From: Aggregatilineales bacterium
Lineage (GTDB): Bacteria; Chloroflexota; Anaerolineae; Aggregatilineales; Ch27
Assembly (NCBI GenBank): GCA_029976005.1
Contig: JARKOQ010000123.1
Span: 1 to 49,785, forward strand
Length of the DNA: 49,785 nt
Direction: 5' to 3'
The notes beneath the pieces are model-generated. The model was not told the DNA's origin. It searched no databases and saw nothing but the letters and a program-made list of their open reading frames with translations. Shown here piece by piece: positions 16,132 to 23,897 of this stretch (positions within the stretch are counted from its first letter, which is position 1; each line of letters begins with the position of its first letter). Position numbers and translations under genes: made by a program.

Positions 16132-17586
16132 CTAGGCCGGGCCGAACGTCTCCAGGGGGGTGGGGGTCGCGATGGCGGTCGCCCAGGGAGTCAGTTCCGG
16201 CAGCGGCGTTGGCGGCGCGGCTTCCAAAAAGCACAGCAGACCGTCGACGATGCCCTGGGCCAGCAGATCGGGCTGTTCGGTCAGAATCTGACGGTCTTCG
16301 AAGAGAAAACCCAGCTCGATGATCGCGCCGGGAGTCACCGACGATAGCTCGCCGAAGTTGTGGTATTCGGTCATGTCGCGCGTGATGCTGGGATGGAGGG
16401 GCATGCCGGTCACCGCGCCGTAGTGCTGGATCAGGCAGTCCACCAGGCGCTGATCGTCGGAGCGGGTGGTCGTGCGGGACGAGGGCGCGGCGACCTTGTA
16501 GCCGGTCGCGCCGGGCATGTCGAACTCGTGGCACGAGTCGGCGTGGATGGACAGCAGGGCGGCCGCTTCGTAGTTCTCCAGGCGCGGGTCCCATTCGTCC
16601 AGCAGGTCGACCTGATAGCCGCGCCCGCTGAGGGCCTGGACGACGAGCTGGGCCACGCTGCGGTTGACCGAGGCTTCGGTCAGGCCGTCCTCGCAGACCG
16701 CGCCGGGATCGCTGCGCCCGGTGCTGGGGTGCGGCCCCCAGTGGCCGCTGACGATCCCGATCCGCTTCAGCCAGACCGGGGTCGGGATGGGCGTGGGCGG
16801 GTTCTGGGCGCTGAGCGTGGCGTAGGCGGGGCGCAGGCCCTCGCGCGTCTGGTCGCTCAGGAAGCTGGCGGGAGTCCAGAAGGTGAAGATCGTGGCGATC
16901 AGCACGGCGGCCGCGCCGACGATCACGACGGACTGAAACGCGCCGACCATGCCCTGCTCGCGGCGGGCGCGCTCGCGGCGGGCCTGGCGGCGCTCCGTCA
17001 GGCGAGCGCGGCGCGCGGCGCGCGCTTCTTCCTCTGATTCCGGGATTGGCGCATCGGGCGGGGCCGGCTCGGCGGCGGGCGGCGCGGCCGCCGGTTTGAT
17101 TGCGGCTGCTGGCCGGGCCGCGGCCTGGACCCAGGGCGGCACGCTGGACGGATCGATCTGGGCCGCCTCGTTCCGGGCGCTGGCCAGCCATTCGGGCGGC
17201 TCGTCCAGCGTGCCGGCGGGTATGCCGGCGGGTATACCGGCAGGTGTTTCGGTTACCGGGCCGGTGGGCGTCTCGGTTGCTGCCGCGCCGGAATCGCCGC
17301 CGGGAACCGGCGCTTCGCCCGGCCCGGCCTGGACAGGGGCCTGCCCGGCGAGTTCAGCCGGGGGCGGCGCGGGGGGAGCCGGTCTGCGGGCGGGCGGGCG
17401 CGGACGGGATTGTTCCGCTTCCCGGCGCGCCCGGATGCGCAGCAGCCATTCCGGCGGATCCTCCATCGGATACGGCGTGGGAGACCGGTCCGGCTGGGGC
17501 GTGGTCTCGGCCGCGCCGGAGTCCGCGGGCTGCGCGCCGTCCGGCACAGGATCGGAATCGGGGGGGCGGGGTGGGGTGTCGCTCAT
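16132..17586 (-). CDS. Membrane-anchored N-acetylmuramoyl-L-alanine amidase (Amidase_3)
   Basis: The first 210 residues are Pro/Ala-rich and low complexity with several 'PEWL' motifs. An Arg-rich stretch then precedes one membrane segment (about 225-245, 'SVVIVGAAAVLIATIF'), placing the C-terminal domain outside. That domain is Amidase_3, which cuts the amide bond between peptidoglycan sugar and stem peptide. Its zinc and catalytic residues appear as 'VSGHWG' (His), 'LTEASVNR' (Glu), 'LSIHADS' (His) and 'IIELGFL' (Glu). The start is uncertain: ATG at 17586 lies just after a TATGAT box, while an in-frame ATG at 17598 overlaps that box. The cytoplasmic tail probably contacts other cell-wall factors. 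It is likely co-transcribed with the glutaredoxin-like gene. Confidence 0.85.
   Translation of the reverse strand: MSDTPPRPPDSDPVPDGAQPADSGAAETTPQPDRSPTPYPMEDPPEWLLRIRARREAEQSRPRPPARRPAPPAPPPAELAGQAPVQAGPGEAPVPGGDSGAAATETPTGPVTETPAGIPAGIPAGTLDEPPEWLASARNEAAQIDPSSVPPWVQAAARPAAAIKPAAAPPAAEPAPPDAPIPESEEEARAARRARLTERRQARRERARREQGMVGAFQSVVIVGAAAVLIATIFTFWTPASFLSDQTREGLRPAYATLSAQNPPTPIPTPVWLKRIGIVSGHWGPHPSTGRSDPGAVCEDGLTEASVNRSVAQLVVQALSGRGYQVDLLDEWDPRLENYEAAALLSIHADSCHEFDMPGATGYKVAAPSSRTTTRSDDQRLVDCLIQHYGAVTGMPLHPSITRDMTEYHNFGELSSVTPGAIIELGFLFEDRQILTEQPDLLAQGIVDGLLCFLEAAPPTPLPELTPWATAIATPTPLETFGPA
17211..17246. repeat. 12-bp tandem repeat inside the amidase gene
   Basis: Three units of TGCCGGCGGGTA, two identical and the third with three changes. 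In the protein they give repeated PAGI steps in the low-complexity linker. The period is a multiple of three, so copy changes keep the frame. Confidence 0.75.
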
Positions 17587-17670
17587 GGCGTTTATCATAC
17601 CAGCCCCGGCCGGGGAGGGCTACAGGGTCGTCGCGGCAAACCGAAGAATCCCGTCGCGGAACGGGTTATG

Positions 17671-17710
17671 CCGCAAGCAGCGTCCAGGCGGCTAGCGCCC
17701 AGGCGAAGAA
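17671..17710 (+). repeat. Dispersed ~40-bp repeat, copy 1
   Basis: Begins CCGCAAGCAGCGTC and ends CCAGGCGAAGAA. It aligns over about 40 bases with copies at 25582-25622 (minus) and 38491-38525 (plus), at about 80% identity to the latter. Confidence 0.55.
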
Positions 17711-17814
17711 CAAAACCCAGGCGTGGGCGTGCTTCGGGCGTGTAGCCCTGGGACGGGCTGTCCCCCCACGACCGGACTCGTGGATTTTGCGGTATGCTGG
17801 AAGGGGATATAAGC

Positions 17815-17860
17815 GCTGTTGGCTATGAGTTATTGGTTTTTGGCTAACAGCCAACAGCCG
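17815..17860. repeat. Heptad repeat block, GCTNNNN/GYTNNNG type
   Basis: Units GCTGTTG, GCTATGA, GTTATTG, GTTTTTG, GCTAACA, GCCAACA and GCCG keep a 7-base register. It ends about 20 bases before the radical SAM gene and is followed by TTTTTTT. Confidence 0.65.
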
Positions 17861-17879
17861 TTTTTTTGAGACTTCCGTG

Positions 17880-18818
17880 ATGGCTGAGTTCGAGCCTGGC
17901 TATATCGCCCTCCTGCACAGCGGGGAATTGGAGCGGCGGGCGCAGGCCGCGCGCGAGCATCTGCGCGCCTGCGACCTGTGCGCCTGGCACTGCCGGGCCA
18001 ACCGGCTGGCGGGCAAGACCGGGGCCTGCAAGACCGGGGTGAATGCCTGCGTGAGCAGCGCCTTCCCCCACCTGGGCGAGGAGGACTGCCTGCGCGGCCG
18101 GCACGGCTCTGGCACGATCTTCTTCGCGGGTTGCAACCTGCGCTGCCAGTTCTGCCAGAACTTTGAGATCAGCGCCGAGGGGCAGGGTGACGAGGTCGGC
18201 CCGGAGGAGCTGGCCGGGATGATGCTGGCCCTGGAGGCTCAGGGCTGCCACAACATCAACCTGGTCTCCCCCAGTCACGTCGTGGCTCCGATCCTGGCGG
18301 CGGTACTGATCGCAGCCCAGGCCGGGCTGCGCCTGCCCCTGGTCTACAACACCGGCGGGTACGATTCCCTCCCGGCCCTGAGCCTGCTCGATGGGGTGGT
18401 GGACATCTACATGCCCGACATGAAATATGCGGACAAGATCACGGCCCAGAAGTACAGCCGCGTCCCGGACTATCCACGTCACAACCAGCGGGCCGTCCGC
18501 GAGATGCACCGCCAGGTGGGCGACCTGGTGATCGACGCGGAGACGGGGCTGGCCCGGCGCGGCCTGCTGGTGCGCCACCTGGTCCTGCCCGGCGGGCTGG
18601 CCGGGACGAAGGCCATCGCCCGCTTCCTGGCCCGCGAGATTTCCCCCGAAACCTACCTCAACCTGATGGGCCAGTATCGCCCCGCCTATCGCGCCGCACT
18701 GGAGGACCTGGGGCCGCTCAGCCGCCCCGTGACCCGCGAGGAGCTGGACCTGGCGCGCGTCCAGGCCGAGGCCGAGGGCCTGCACCGCTTCGACGAACGC
18801 CACCCTCTGCCCGGTTGA
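17880..18818 (+). CDS. PflX-type radical SAM protein
   Basis: This 312-residue protein has an N-terminal Cys cluster (Cys31, Cys34, Cys38, Cys50 in 'CDLCAWHC' and 'GACKTG'). The radical SAM motif follows: Cys85, Cys89 and Cys92 in 'FAGCNLRCQFCQN'. These ligate a 4Fe-4S cluster that cleaves S-adenosylmethionine. Further SAM-binding elements include 'YNTGGYDS' and 'DIYMPDMKYAD'. This matches the COG1313/PflX family of putative activating enzymes, whose targets are mostly unknown. ATG at 17880 is preceded by an in-frame GTG at 17877, and either could be used. The HEAT-repeat gene follows 34 bp downstream with its own Shine-Dalgarno, so the two probably form an operon. Confidence 0.85.
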   Translation: MAEFEPGYIALLHSGELERRAQAAREHLRACDLCAWHCRANRLAGKTGACKTGVNACVSSAFPHLGEEDCLRGRHGSGTIFFAGCNLRCQFCQNFEISAEGQGDEVGPEELAGMMLALEAQGCHNINLVSPSHVVAPILAAVLIAAQAGLRLPLVYNTGGYDSLPALSLLDGVVDIYMPDMKYADKITAQKYSRVPDYPRHNQRAVREMHRQVGDLVIDAETGLARRGLLVRHLVLPGGLAGTKAIARFLAREISPETYLNLMGQYRPAYRAALEDLGPLSRPVTREELDLARVQAEAEGLHRFDERHPLPG

Positions 18819-18852
18819 AGCCCGCCATGTCCCCGAGCCTGGAGGATCGCCC

Positions 18853-19347
18853 GTGCCCGCGTCCCAATCTCATGTCGACTACCTGCTTGCCATGCTGCGC
18901 GACCCGGCGCGCAGTCCCGCCCAGCACGACGAGGCGGTGCGCCAGTTGAGCCGGGTGCGCGAGGAAGCGATCCCGGCCCTGGTCGCGCTGCTGGTCGAGC
19001 CGGACGCGGGCGTGCGCGGCCGGGCGGCGGCCGCCCTGGGCCGCTGCGGCTCGAAGGCGATCCCGGCCCTGCGTCCCCTGCTGGACGATCCCGACCCCGG
19101 CGTGCGCGGCGCGGCGGTGATGGCCCTCGGCCTGACCCGCGTGGGGCGGGCCGCGCGTCCGCTGGTCGCGGCGTTGGGCGATTCGGACGCCGACGTGCGG
19201 CGCAAGGCCGCGGTCGCGCTCGGCTGGCTGGGTAACAGCTACGCCCTGGACGCGCTCGAAGCCGCCCTGGAGGATACGGCCCCCGACGTGCAGGAGGCCG
19301 CCCGCGCGGCCCTGGCTCGTATCCGCGCCCAACAACGATCAGACTGA
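18853..19347 (+). CDS. HEAT-repeat (PBS-lyase-like) protein
   Basis: This 164-residue protein consists of about four HEAT-like helical hairpins, each with a pattern such as 'AIPALVALLVEPDAGVRGRA'. Repeats begin near residues 20, 55, 85 and 115 and resemble the E-Z type found in phycobilin lyase-like proteins. Such scaffolds bind proteins and have no catalytic residues. GTG at 18853 is used because GGAGGA lies about 7 bases upstream. It is probably translated from the same mRNA as the PflX-type radical SAM protein and may act as its partner; that is inference. Confidence 0.8.
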   Translation: MPASQSHVDYLLAMLRDPARSPAQHDEAVRQLSRVREEAIPALVALLVEPDAGVRGRAAAALGRCGSKAIPALRPLLDDPDPGVRGAAVMALGLTRVGRAARPLVAALGDSDADVRRKAAVALGWLGNSYALDALEAALEDTAPDVQEAARAALARIRAQQRSD

Positions 19348-19355
19348 GGAAAGGC

Positions 19356-19487
19356 ATCTCACTGCGGAGGGCGCGGAGCACGCGGAGGAAGGCGGGAGAA
19401 AAAGGCCAGGAAAACGCCGGTAGATTGGAGGAAATCCGCTTTTCGCAGTGTTCTTCTCCGCGTCCCCTGCGTCCTCCGCAGTGAGAT
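19356..19487. repeat. Imperfect palindrome built from GCGGAGNNN words
   Basis: The left arm (19356-19391) has GCGGAG at 9-base steps (GCGGAGGGC, GCGGAGCAC, GCGGAGGAA). The right arm (19453-19487) is its near inverse and ends CCGCAGTGAGAT, opposite ATCTCACTGCGG. The intervening 60 bases form a partly paired loop. Confidence 0.8.
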
Positions 19488-19538
19488 TTTTTCGTTTGCC
19501 GCCTGGGCGCTGACCCTGCCTGTGATACGAGCCGCTTG

Positions 19539-19573
19539 GCTGATGGCTGACCGTTGATTGCTGAAAGCTGTTT
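19539..19573. repeat. Heptad repeat block, GCTGNNN type, five units
   Basis: GCTG, GCTG, GTTG, GCTG and GCTG begin at 19539, 19546, 19553, 19560 and 19567, exactly 7 bases apart. The block ends 8 bases before the rpsB -35 box. Confidence 0.75.
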
Positions 19574-19580
19574 TGCGCCC

Positions 19581-19609
19581 TTGAATCCCCCAGCCGGATC
19601 GGCTAGAAT
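19581..19609 (+). promoter_or_regulatory. Promoter of rpsB-tsf (TTGAAT-N17-TAGAAT)
   Basis: The -35 TTGAAT (19581-19586) and -10 TAGAAT (19604-19609) are separated by 17 bases, the ideal spacing for the housekeeping sigma factor. Expected transcription start is near 19616. Confidence 0.65.
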
Positions 19610-19770
19610 ACCCCATCGGGTCGCTGGCCTGGCAGGTTCGCCTGTCTCGCGCCGGCCGGCCACACTACACACACCCGGACTGGACCTGTGTGTCCCGCGC
19701 AGCGGGATGAGGGTTTGGGCTGAGGGGTGTGAACGCCAAAACACAATTCGATCAGGAGGAATTCCAAACC

Positions 19771-20619
19771 ATGGCAGATGTCTCCATGCGGGCTTTGTTG
19801 GAGACGGGTGTTCACTTCGGGCATCGCGCTCGTCGCTGGAACCCCAAGATGAAGCCCTACATCTTCACCGAGCGTAATGGCATCCACATCATCGACCTGC
19901 AGCAGACCGTCAAGCAGCTTGAAGACGTGTGCGAGCTGGTGCGTGACAAGGTCGCGCGCGGCGGCGTCGTGCTCTTCGTGGGCACCAAGCGCCAGGCGCA
20001 GGAAACCATCATGCAGGAAGCGATCCGCTGCGAGATGCCCTACATCAACAACCGCTGGCTGGGCGGCACGCTGACCAACTGGCGCACCATCCGCGAGCGG
20101 ATCGATGCCCTGAAGACGCTGGAGCGCCAGCGCGACGAGGGCATCTGGGACAAGCTGAAGAAGAAGGAAGCCCTCCTTCTCCAGCGCAAGGTGGACGGAC
20201 TCCAGGAGCGTCTGGGCGGCATCCGTGAGATGCGCGGCCTGCCCGATCTGATCTTCGTCATCGACGTGACCCGTGAAGCGACTGCGATCAAGGAAGCCAA
20301 CACGCTCAACATCCCGGTGATCGCCGTGGTCGATACCAACTGCGATCCCGACTCGGTCGACTACGTGATCGCCGGCAACGATGACGCTATCCGCGCCATC
20401 CGGATGATCACCAAGACGATCGCCGACGCCGTGATGGAAGGCCGCGACATGCGCAAGGCGTACATGGACGATCAGGGCGTGGTCGAGGAAACCGGTCCCT
20501 TCACCGACCGGGACGAGGAAGAAGACGACGAGGCGTATCTCGGCGCGTCGACCCTGGCCAAGCTCAAGGGTGCATCCGATCTGTTCGAAGACGATGAAGA
20601 CGCCGCTGACGAAGCCTAG
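19771..20619 (+). CDS. rpsB: 30S ribosomal protein S2
   Basis: This 282-residue protein carries S2 signatures: '[22 protein letters not shown]' in part, 'IHIIDLQQT', 'GTKRQAQE', '[14 protein letters not shown]', 'PDLIFVIDV' and '[14 protein letters not shown]'. S2 binds the back of the small subunit near S1 and the start-site region. The ATG at 19771 was chosen over an upstream GTG because AGGAGGA lies 8 bases before it and MADVSM is the usual start. An acidic C-terminal tail (about 245-282) extends beyond the core. The gene precedes tsf by 48 bp, the common bacterial order. Confidence 0.98.
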   Translation: MADVSMRALLETGVHFGHRARRWNPKMKPYIFTERNGIHIIDLQQTVKQLEDVCELVRDKVARGGVVLFVGTKRQAQETIMQEAIRCEMPYINNRWLGGTLTNWRTIRERIDALKTLERQRDEGIWDKLKKKEALLLQRKVDGLQERLGGIREMRGLPDLIFVIDVTREATAIKEANTLNIPVIAVVDTNCDPDSVDYVIAGNDDAIRAIRMITKTIADAVMEGRDMRKAYMDDQGVVEETGPFTDRDEEEDDEAYLGASTLAKLKGASDLFEDDEDAADEA

Positions 20620-20667
20620 TCGTCCGGGCGTTTTTTGACTGCGAGTCGCACGAGAGGGACAACTCTG

Positions 20668-21285
20668 ATGGAAATCACGGCCAAGATGGTCAAGGACCTG
20701 CGCGACATGACCGGCGTAGGCCCGTTGGATTGCAAGAAGGCGCTGACCGAGTTTGACGGCGATCTGGACAAGGCCGCGACTTACCTGCGCGAGAAGGGGC
20801 TGGCCAAGGCCGCCAAGAAGGCCGGCCGCGCCACCAATGAAGGCCTGATCGAAATCTACCAGCACCACAACCACCGCGTGGGCGTGATGCTGGAACTGAA
20901 CTGCGAGACGGACTTCGTCGCCAAGACCGAGAAGTTCCAGAGCCTGGCGCACGGCCTGGTGCTGCACATCGCCAACCTCAACCCCAAGTACGTCCGGCGC
21001 GAGGACGTCCCGGCCTCGGTCGTCGAAGCCGAGATGTCCATCCAGCGCGCCCGCGCTCTGGATGAGGGCAAGCCGGCCAACATGGTCGACAAGATCGCCG
21101 AAGGCCGCATGGCCAAGTTCTTCCAGGATATCGTCCTGCTGGAGCAGGAGTACCTGCTGGGCGAAGGCAAGACCATCGACCAGCTCGTCCAGGAAGCGAT
21201 TGCCGACGTGGGCGAGAACATCCAGATCGCGCGCTTCGTGCGCTACGAGCTGGGTGAAAACCTCGACACGGGCGCAGAGGCCTAA
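20668..21285 (+). CDS. tsf: Elongation factor Ts
   Basis: EF-Ts recharges EF-Tu by exchanging GDP for GTP. The N-terminal UBA-like domain is clear ('VKDLRDMTGVGPLDCKKAL', 'AATYLREKGLAKAAKKAGR'). The EF-Tu-contacting motif follows as 'NCETDFVAKTEKF'. At 205 residues it is the short form, lacking one of the two core repeats of the ~283-residue E. coli protein. The start MEITAK has GAGAGGGA about 7 bases upstream. It lies in the rpsB operon, which ends at the strong terminator at 21363-21391. Confidence 0.97.
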   Translation: MEITAKMVKDLRDMTGVGPLDCKKALTEFDGDLDKAATYLREKGLAKAAKKAGRATNEGLIEIYQHHNHRVGVMLELNCETDFVAKTEKFQSLAHGLVLHIANLNPKYVRREDVPASVVEAEMSIQRARALDEGKPANMVDKIAEGRMAKFFQDIVLLEQEYLLGEGKTIDQLVQEAIADVGENIQIARFVRYELGENLDTGAEA

Positions 21286-21362
21286 ACCGCCGTGAAGAAA
21301 CCGGGTTCCAACAGGAGCGCCGATCTCCTTGAGGAGACCTGGGTTCAGCCATGATGGTTGGA

Positions 21363-22211
<849 letters not shown>

Positions 22212-22297
22212 GCGGAAAAAGCGGAGGCAAGATACGGCCAGTAGCGTTGGGCCTGATGGCCCGTTCCGGCCAGGGGGCACGGCCGGTATCTCCGGTG

Positions 22298-22328
22298 GCT
22301 GATTGCTGAAAACTGGGGCTGATGGCTC
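22298..22328. repeat. Heptad repeat block, GCTGNNN type, five units with one slip
   Basis: GCTG, GCTG, ACTG, GCTG and GCTC begin at 22298, 22305, 22312, 22318 and 22325, so one unit has lost one base. It lies upstream of the CoaE-like gene promoter. Confidence 0.6.
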
Positions 22329-22340
22329 TTTTCGGGTGGG

Positions 22341-22369
22341 TTGCTCTTAAACGCACCCCAAGATACAAT
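22341..22369 (+). promoter_or_regulatory. Promoter of the CoaE-like gene (TTGCTC-N17-TACAAT)
   Basis: TTGCTC at 22341-22346 and TACAAT at 22364-22369 have a 17-base spacer. A mini-ORF (ATG at 22380, five codons, ending TGA at 22395-22397) begins 10 bases after the -10 box and precedes the real start. Confidence 0.6.
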
Positions 22370-22412
22370 CCGCTGAGTAATGATCCGGAACTATTGACCG
22401 GGAGGGACGACA

Positions 22413-23588
22413 GTGGGTCGCTGGCCAAACAAATACGTCATCGGCCTGACAGGTAATCTGGCGATGGGCAAGAGCCTGGTGCGCCGCATGCTGGAGCACC
22501 TGGGGGCGTATACCATCGATGCGGGTGGTCTGGCCTACCAGGCGATGGCTCCCGGTGCGCCGGCCTACCGGCCCGTCGTCGAAACCTTTGGGACGTGGAT
22601 TCTTGATGGCGAAAAGCGGGTGGATCGCGCCAAACTGGCGGCGGTCGCGTTTTCTCATCCCGAAGCCTTGCAGCGCCAGCAGGCGCTGACTCAGCCCATC
22701 GTGGGCCGGGCCATTGATACCCTGATCGGCCGGGCCGGGCAAAACGTCGTGGTCGTGGAGGCGGTCGACCTGCTGGAAGGCGCCTTCGCCAGCGCGGTGG
22801 ACGCCATCTGGGTCGTGGACTGCACGCCGGATAACCAGGTGGAACGGCTGATCAAGACCGGCCTTTCCGAATGGGAAGCCCGCAAGCGGATCGAGCTGCA
22901 AAATCCCCAGCAGGCCAAGCTGGATCGCGCCAGCCTCGTGATCGACAACAACGGTTCCCCGGAACAGGCGTGGGTCGTCGTCCAGGCGGAGTGGACCAAA
23001 CTGCTGGACATGCTCGGCCACAAGATGGCCGAGGCGGAAGAACCCGTGGCGACGATCGCGGTGGAAGCCCAGCCGGCCGTGACCGGCATGATGGAGATCA
23101 CCCAGGTCGTCATCAAGCGTGGCACGCCGCACAATGCCGACATCATCGCCACGCTGAAGACCCAGCTTTCCGGCAAGGCCGCCGACCGCATGGGGATCAT
23201 GTATGCCTTCGGCCAGAAGAGCTACCTGCTGGCCGAAGCCAACACTCAGAACGTTGGGCTGGTCGGCTTCCAGGTGGAGAACCTGATCACACGCGTGGAC
23301 GAGTTCCTGATCCGGCCGGACGCGGCCCAGGCCCCCGTCATCACCGGCCTGATCGAAGCGGTGGAAGCCGCTTCCAAGGAGCTTCAGAGCGAGGTCGGGT
23401 ATTTCTTCCTGCCGCCCACGACCTCCGAAGCCGTCCTCGCGGTCTTCAGCGAGCAGGGCTATGCCAGGCAGGTGGTCGAGGAGATCAAGGTTCCGGCCTG
23501 GCGCGAGGCCATCCGCGAGAGCCAGCCCGAAGGGACCGTGATCTATGCCAAGAAACTGCGCGCCGAGCGCGTTCTGAAACCGCTTTAG
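22413..23588 (+). CDS. CoaE-like P-loop kinase fused to a GNAT-like domain
   Basis: The N-terminal half (about 7-205) resembles dephospho-CoA kinase, the last enzyme of coenzyme A synthesis: P-loop 'GLTGNLAMGKSLV', lid-like 'ARKRIELQNPQQ' and 'ASLVIDNNGSPEQ'. The usual active-site 'DAD' reads 'IDAGGLAYQ' (Asp36-Ala-Gly38), so the second Asp is lost. Residues 227-391 form a separate domain ('MEITQVVIKRG', 'VGFQVENLITRV', 'EQGYARQVVEEIKV', 'GTVIYAKKLR') whose strand order and ending suggest a GNAT acetyltransferase fold; this is inference. GTG at 22413 follows GGAGGGAC. CoA kinase activity is uncertain. It is followed 12 bp later by a small membrane-protein gene in the same operon. Confidence 0.75.
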   Translation: MGRWPNKYVIGLTGNLAMGKSLVRRMLEHLGAYTIDAGGLAYQAMAPGAPAYRPVVETFGTWILDGEKRVDRAKLAAVAFSHPEALQRQQALTQPIVGRAIDTLIGRAGQNVVVVEAVDLLEGAFASAVDAIWVVDCTPDNQVERLIKTGLSEWEARKRIELQNPQQAKLDRASLVIDNNGSPEQAWVVVQAEWTKLLDMLGHKMAEAEEPVATIAVEAQPAVTGMMEITQVVIKRGTPHNADIIATLKTQLSGKAADRMGIMYAFGQKSYLLAEANTQNVGLVGFQVENLITRVDEFLIRPDAAQAPVITGLIEAVEAASKELQSEVGYFFLPPTTSEAVLAVFSEQGYARQVVEEIKVPAWREAIRESQPEGTVIYAKKLRAERVLKPL

Positions 23589-23600
23589 GCTGGAGGATCG

Positions 23601-23834
23601 ATGATCGAGCGTTTGAAGCAGCTCCCTGGGGCGGCCTGGGCGGCCGCGCACCCGCGCCTCAGCGCGTGGATCGTGCTGGCCCTGGGCATGGTGATCCTGC
23701 TGGCCATCGAGGCGCGCGACGTGGGCTTGCTGGTCGGCCAGTGGATCGCGCTGATCGTGGTCACGATTCTGGTGGCCGGGGCCTGCATCTGGATCGTCAC
23801 CTGGGATGACGACGACAACGAGGACGAGGATTAG
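23601..23834 (+). CDS. Small two-TM membrane protein with acidic tail
   Basis: This 77-residue protein has two hydrophobic segments (about 20-37 and 42-66) and a very acidic C-terminus (DDDDNEDED). No family is recognised. A good Shine-Dalgarno (GGAGG, 5 bases upstream) and a 12-bp gap from the CoaE-like fusion gene support real, coupled expression. The acidic tail could bind cations or a basic partner, but nothing in the sequence proves it. A two-way terminator follows. Confidence 0.7.
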   Translation: MIERLKQLPGAAWAAAHPRLSAWIVLALGMVILLAIEARDVGLLVGQWIALIVVTILVAGACIWIVTWDDDDNEDED

Positions 23835-23855
23835 CTCGCCTCACCGATCGGACTG

Positions 23856-23891
23856 AATCGACAAGGGCGCCCGATGGCGCTCTTTTCGATT
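23856..23891. terminator. Bidirectional hairpin between convergent genes
   Basis: GGGCGCC / GGCGCTC pair around a CGAT loop, with outer AATCGA / TCGATT arms and a TTTT run on the plus side. It sits between the small membrane-protein gene (plus) and the TIR gene (minus). Confidence 0.7.
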
Positions 23892-23897
23892 CGAGTC

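Larger units (their letters stand above)
19348..19770. other. 423-bp region: palindrome, heptad block and rpsB leader
   Basis: In order: a large palindrome of 9-base words (19356-19487), a heptad block (19539-19573), the rpsB promoter (19581-19609) and a leader of about 155 bases. The leader is G/C-rich, with local complementary stretches around 19625-19720, and ends in AGGAGGA before the rpsB ATG. No known ribosomal-protein leader motif was recognised. Confidence 0.5.

Noticed and set aside
19610..19770. An S2 autoregulatory leader or riboswitch before rpsB
   Set aside because: The 155-base leader is G/C-rich and can fold, but no known leader consensus could be recognised by eye.
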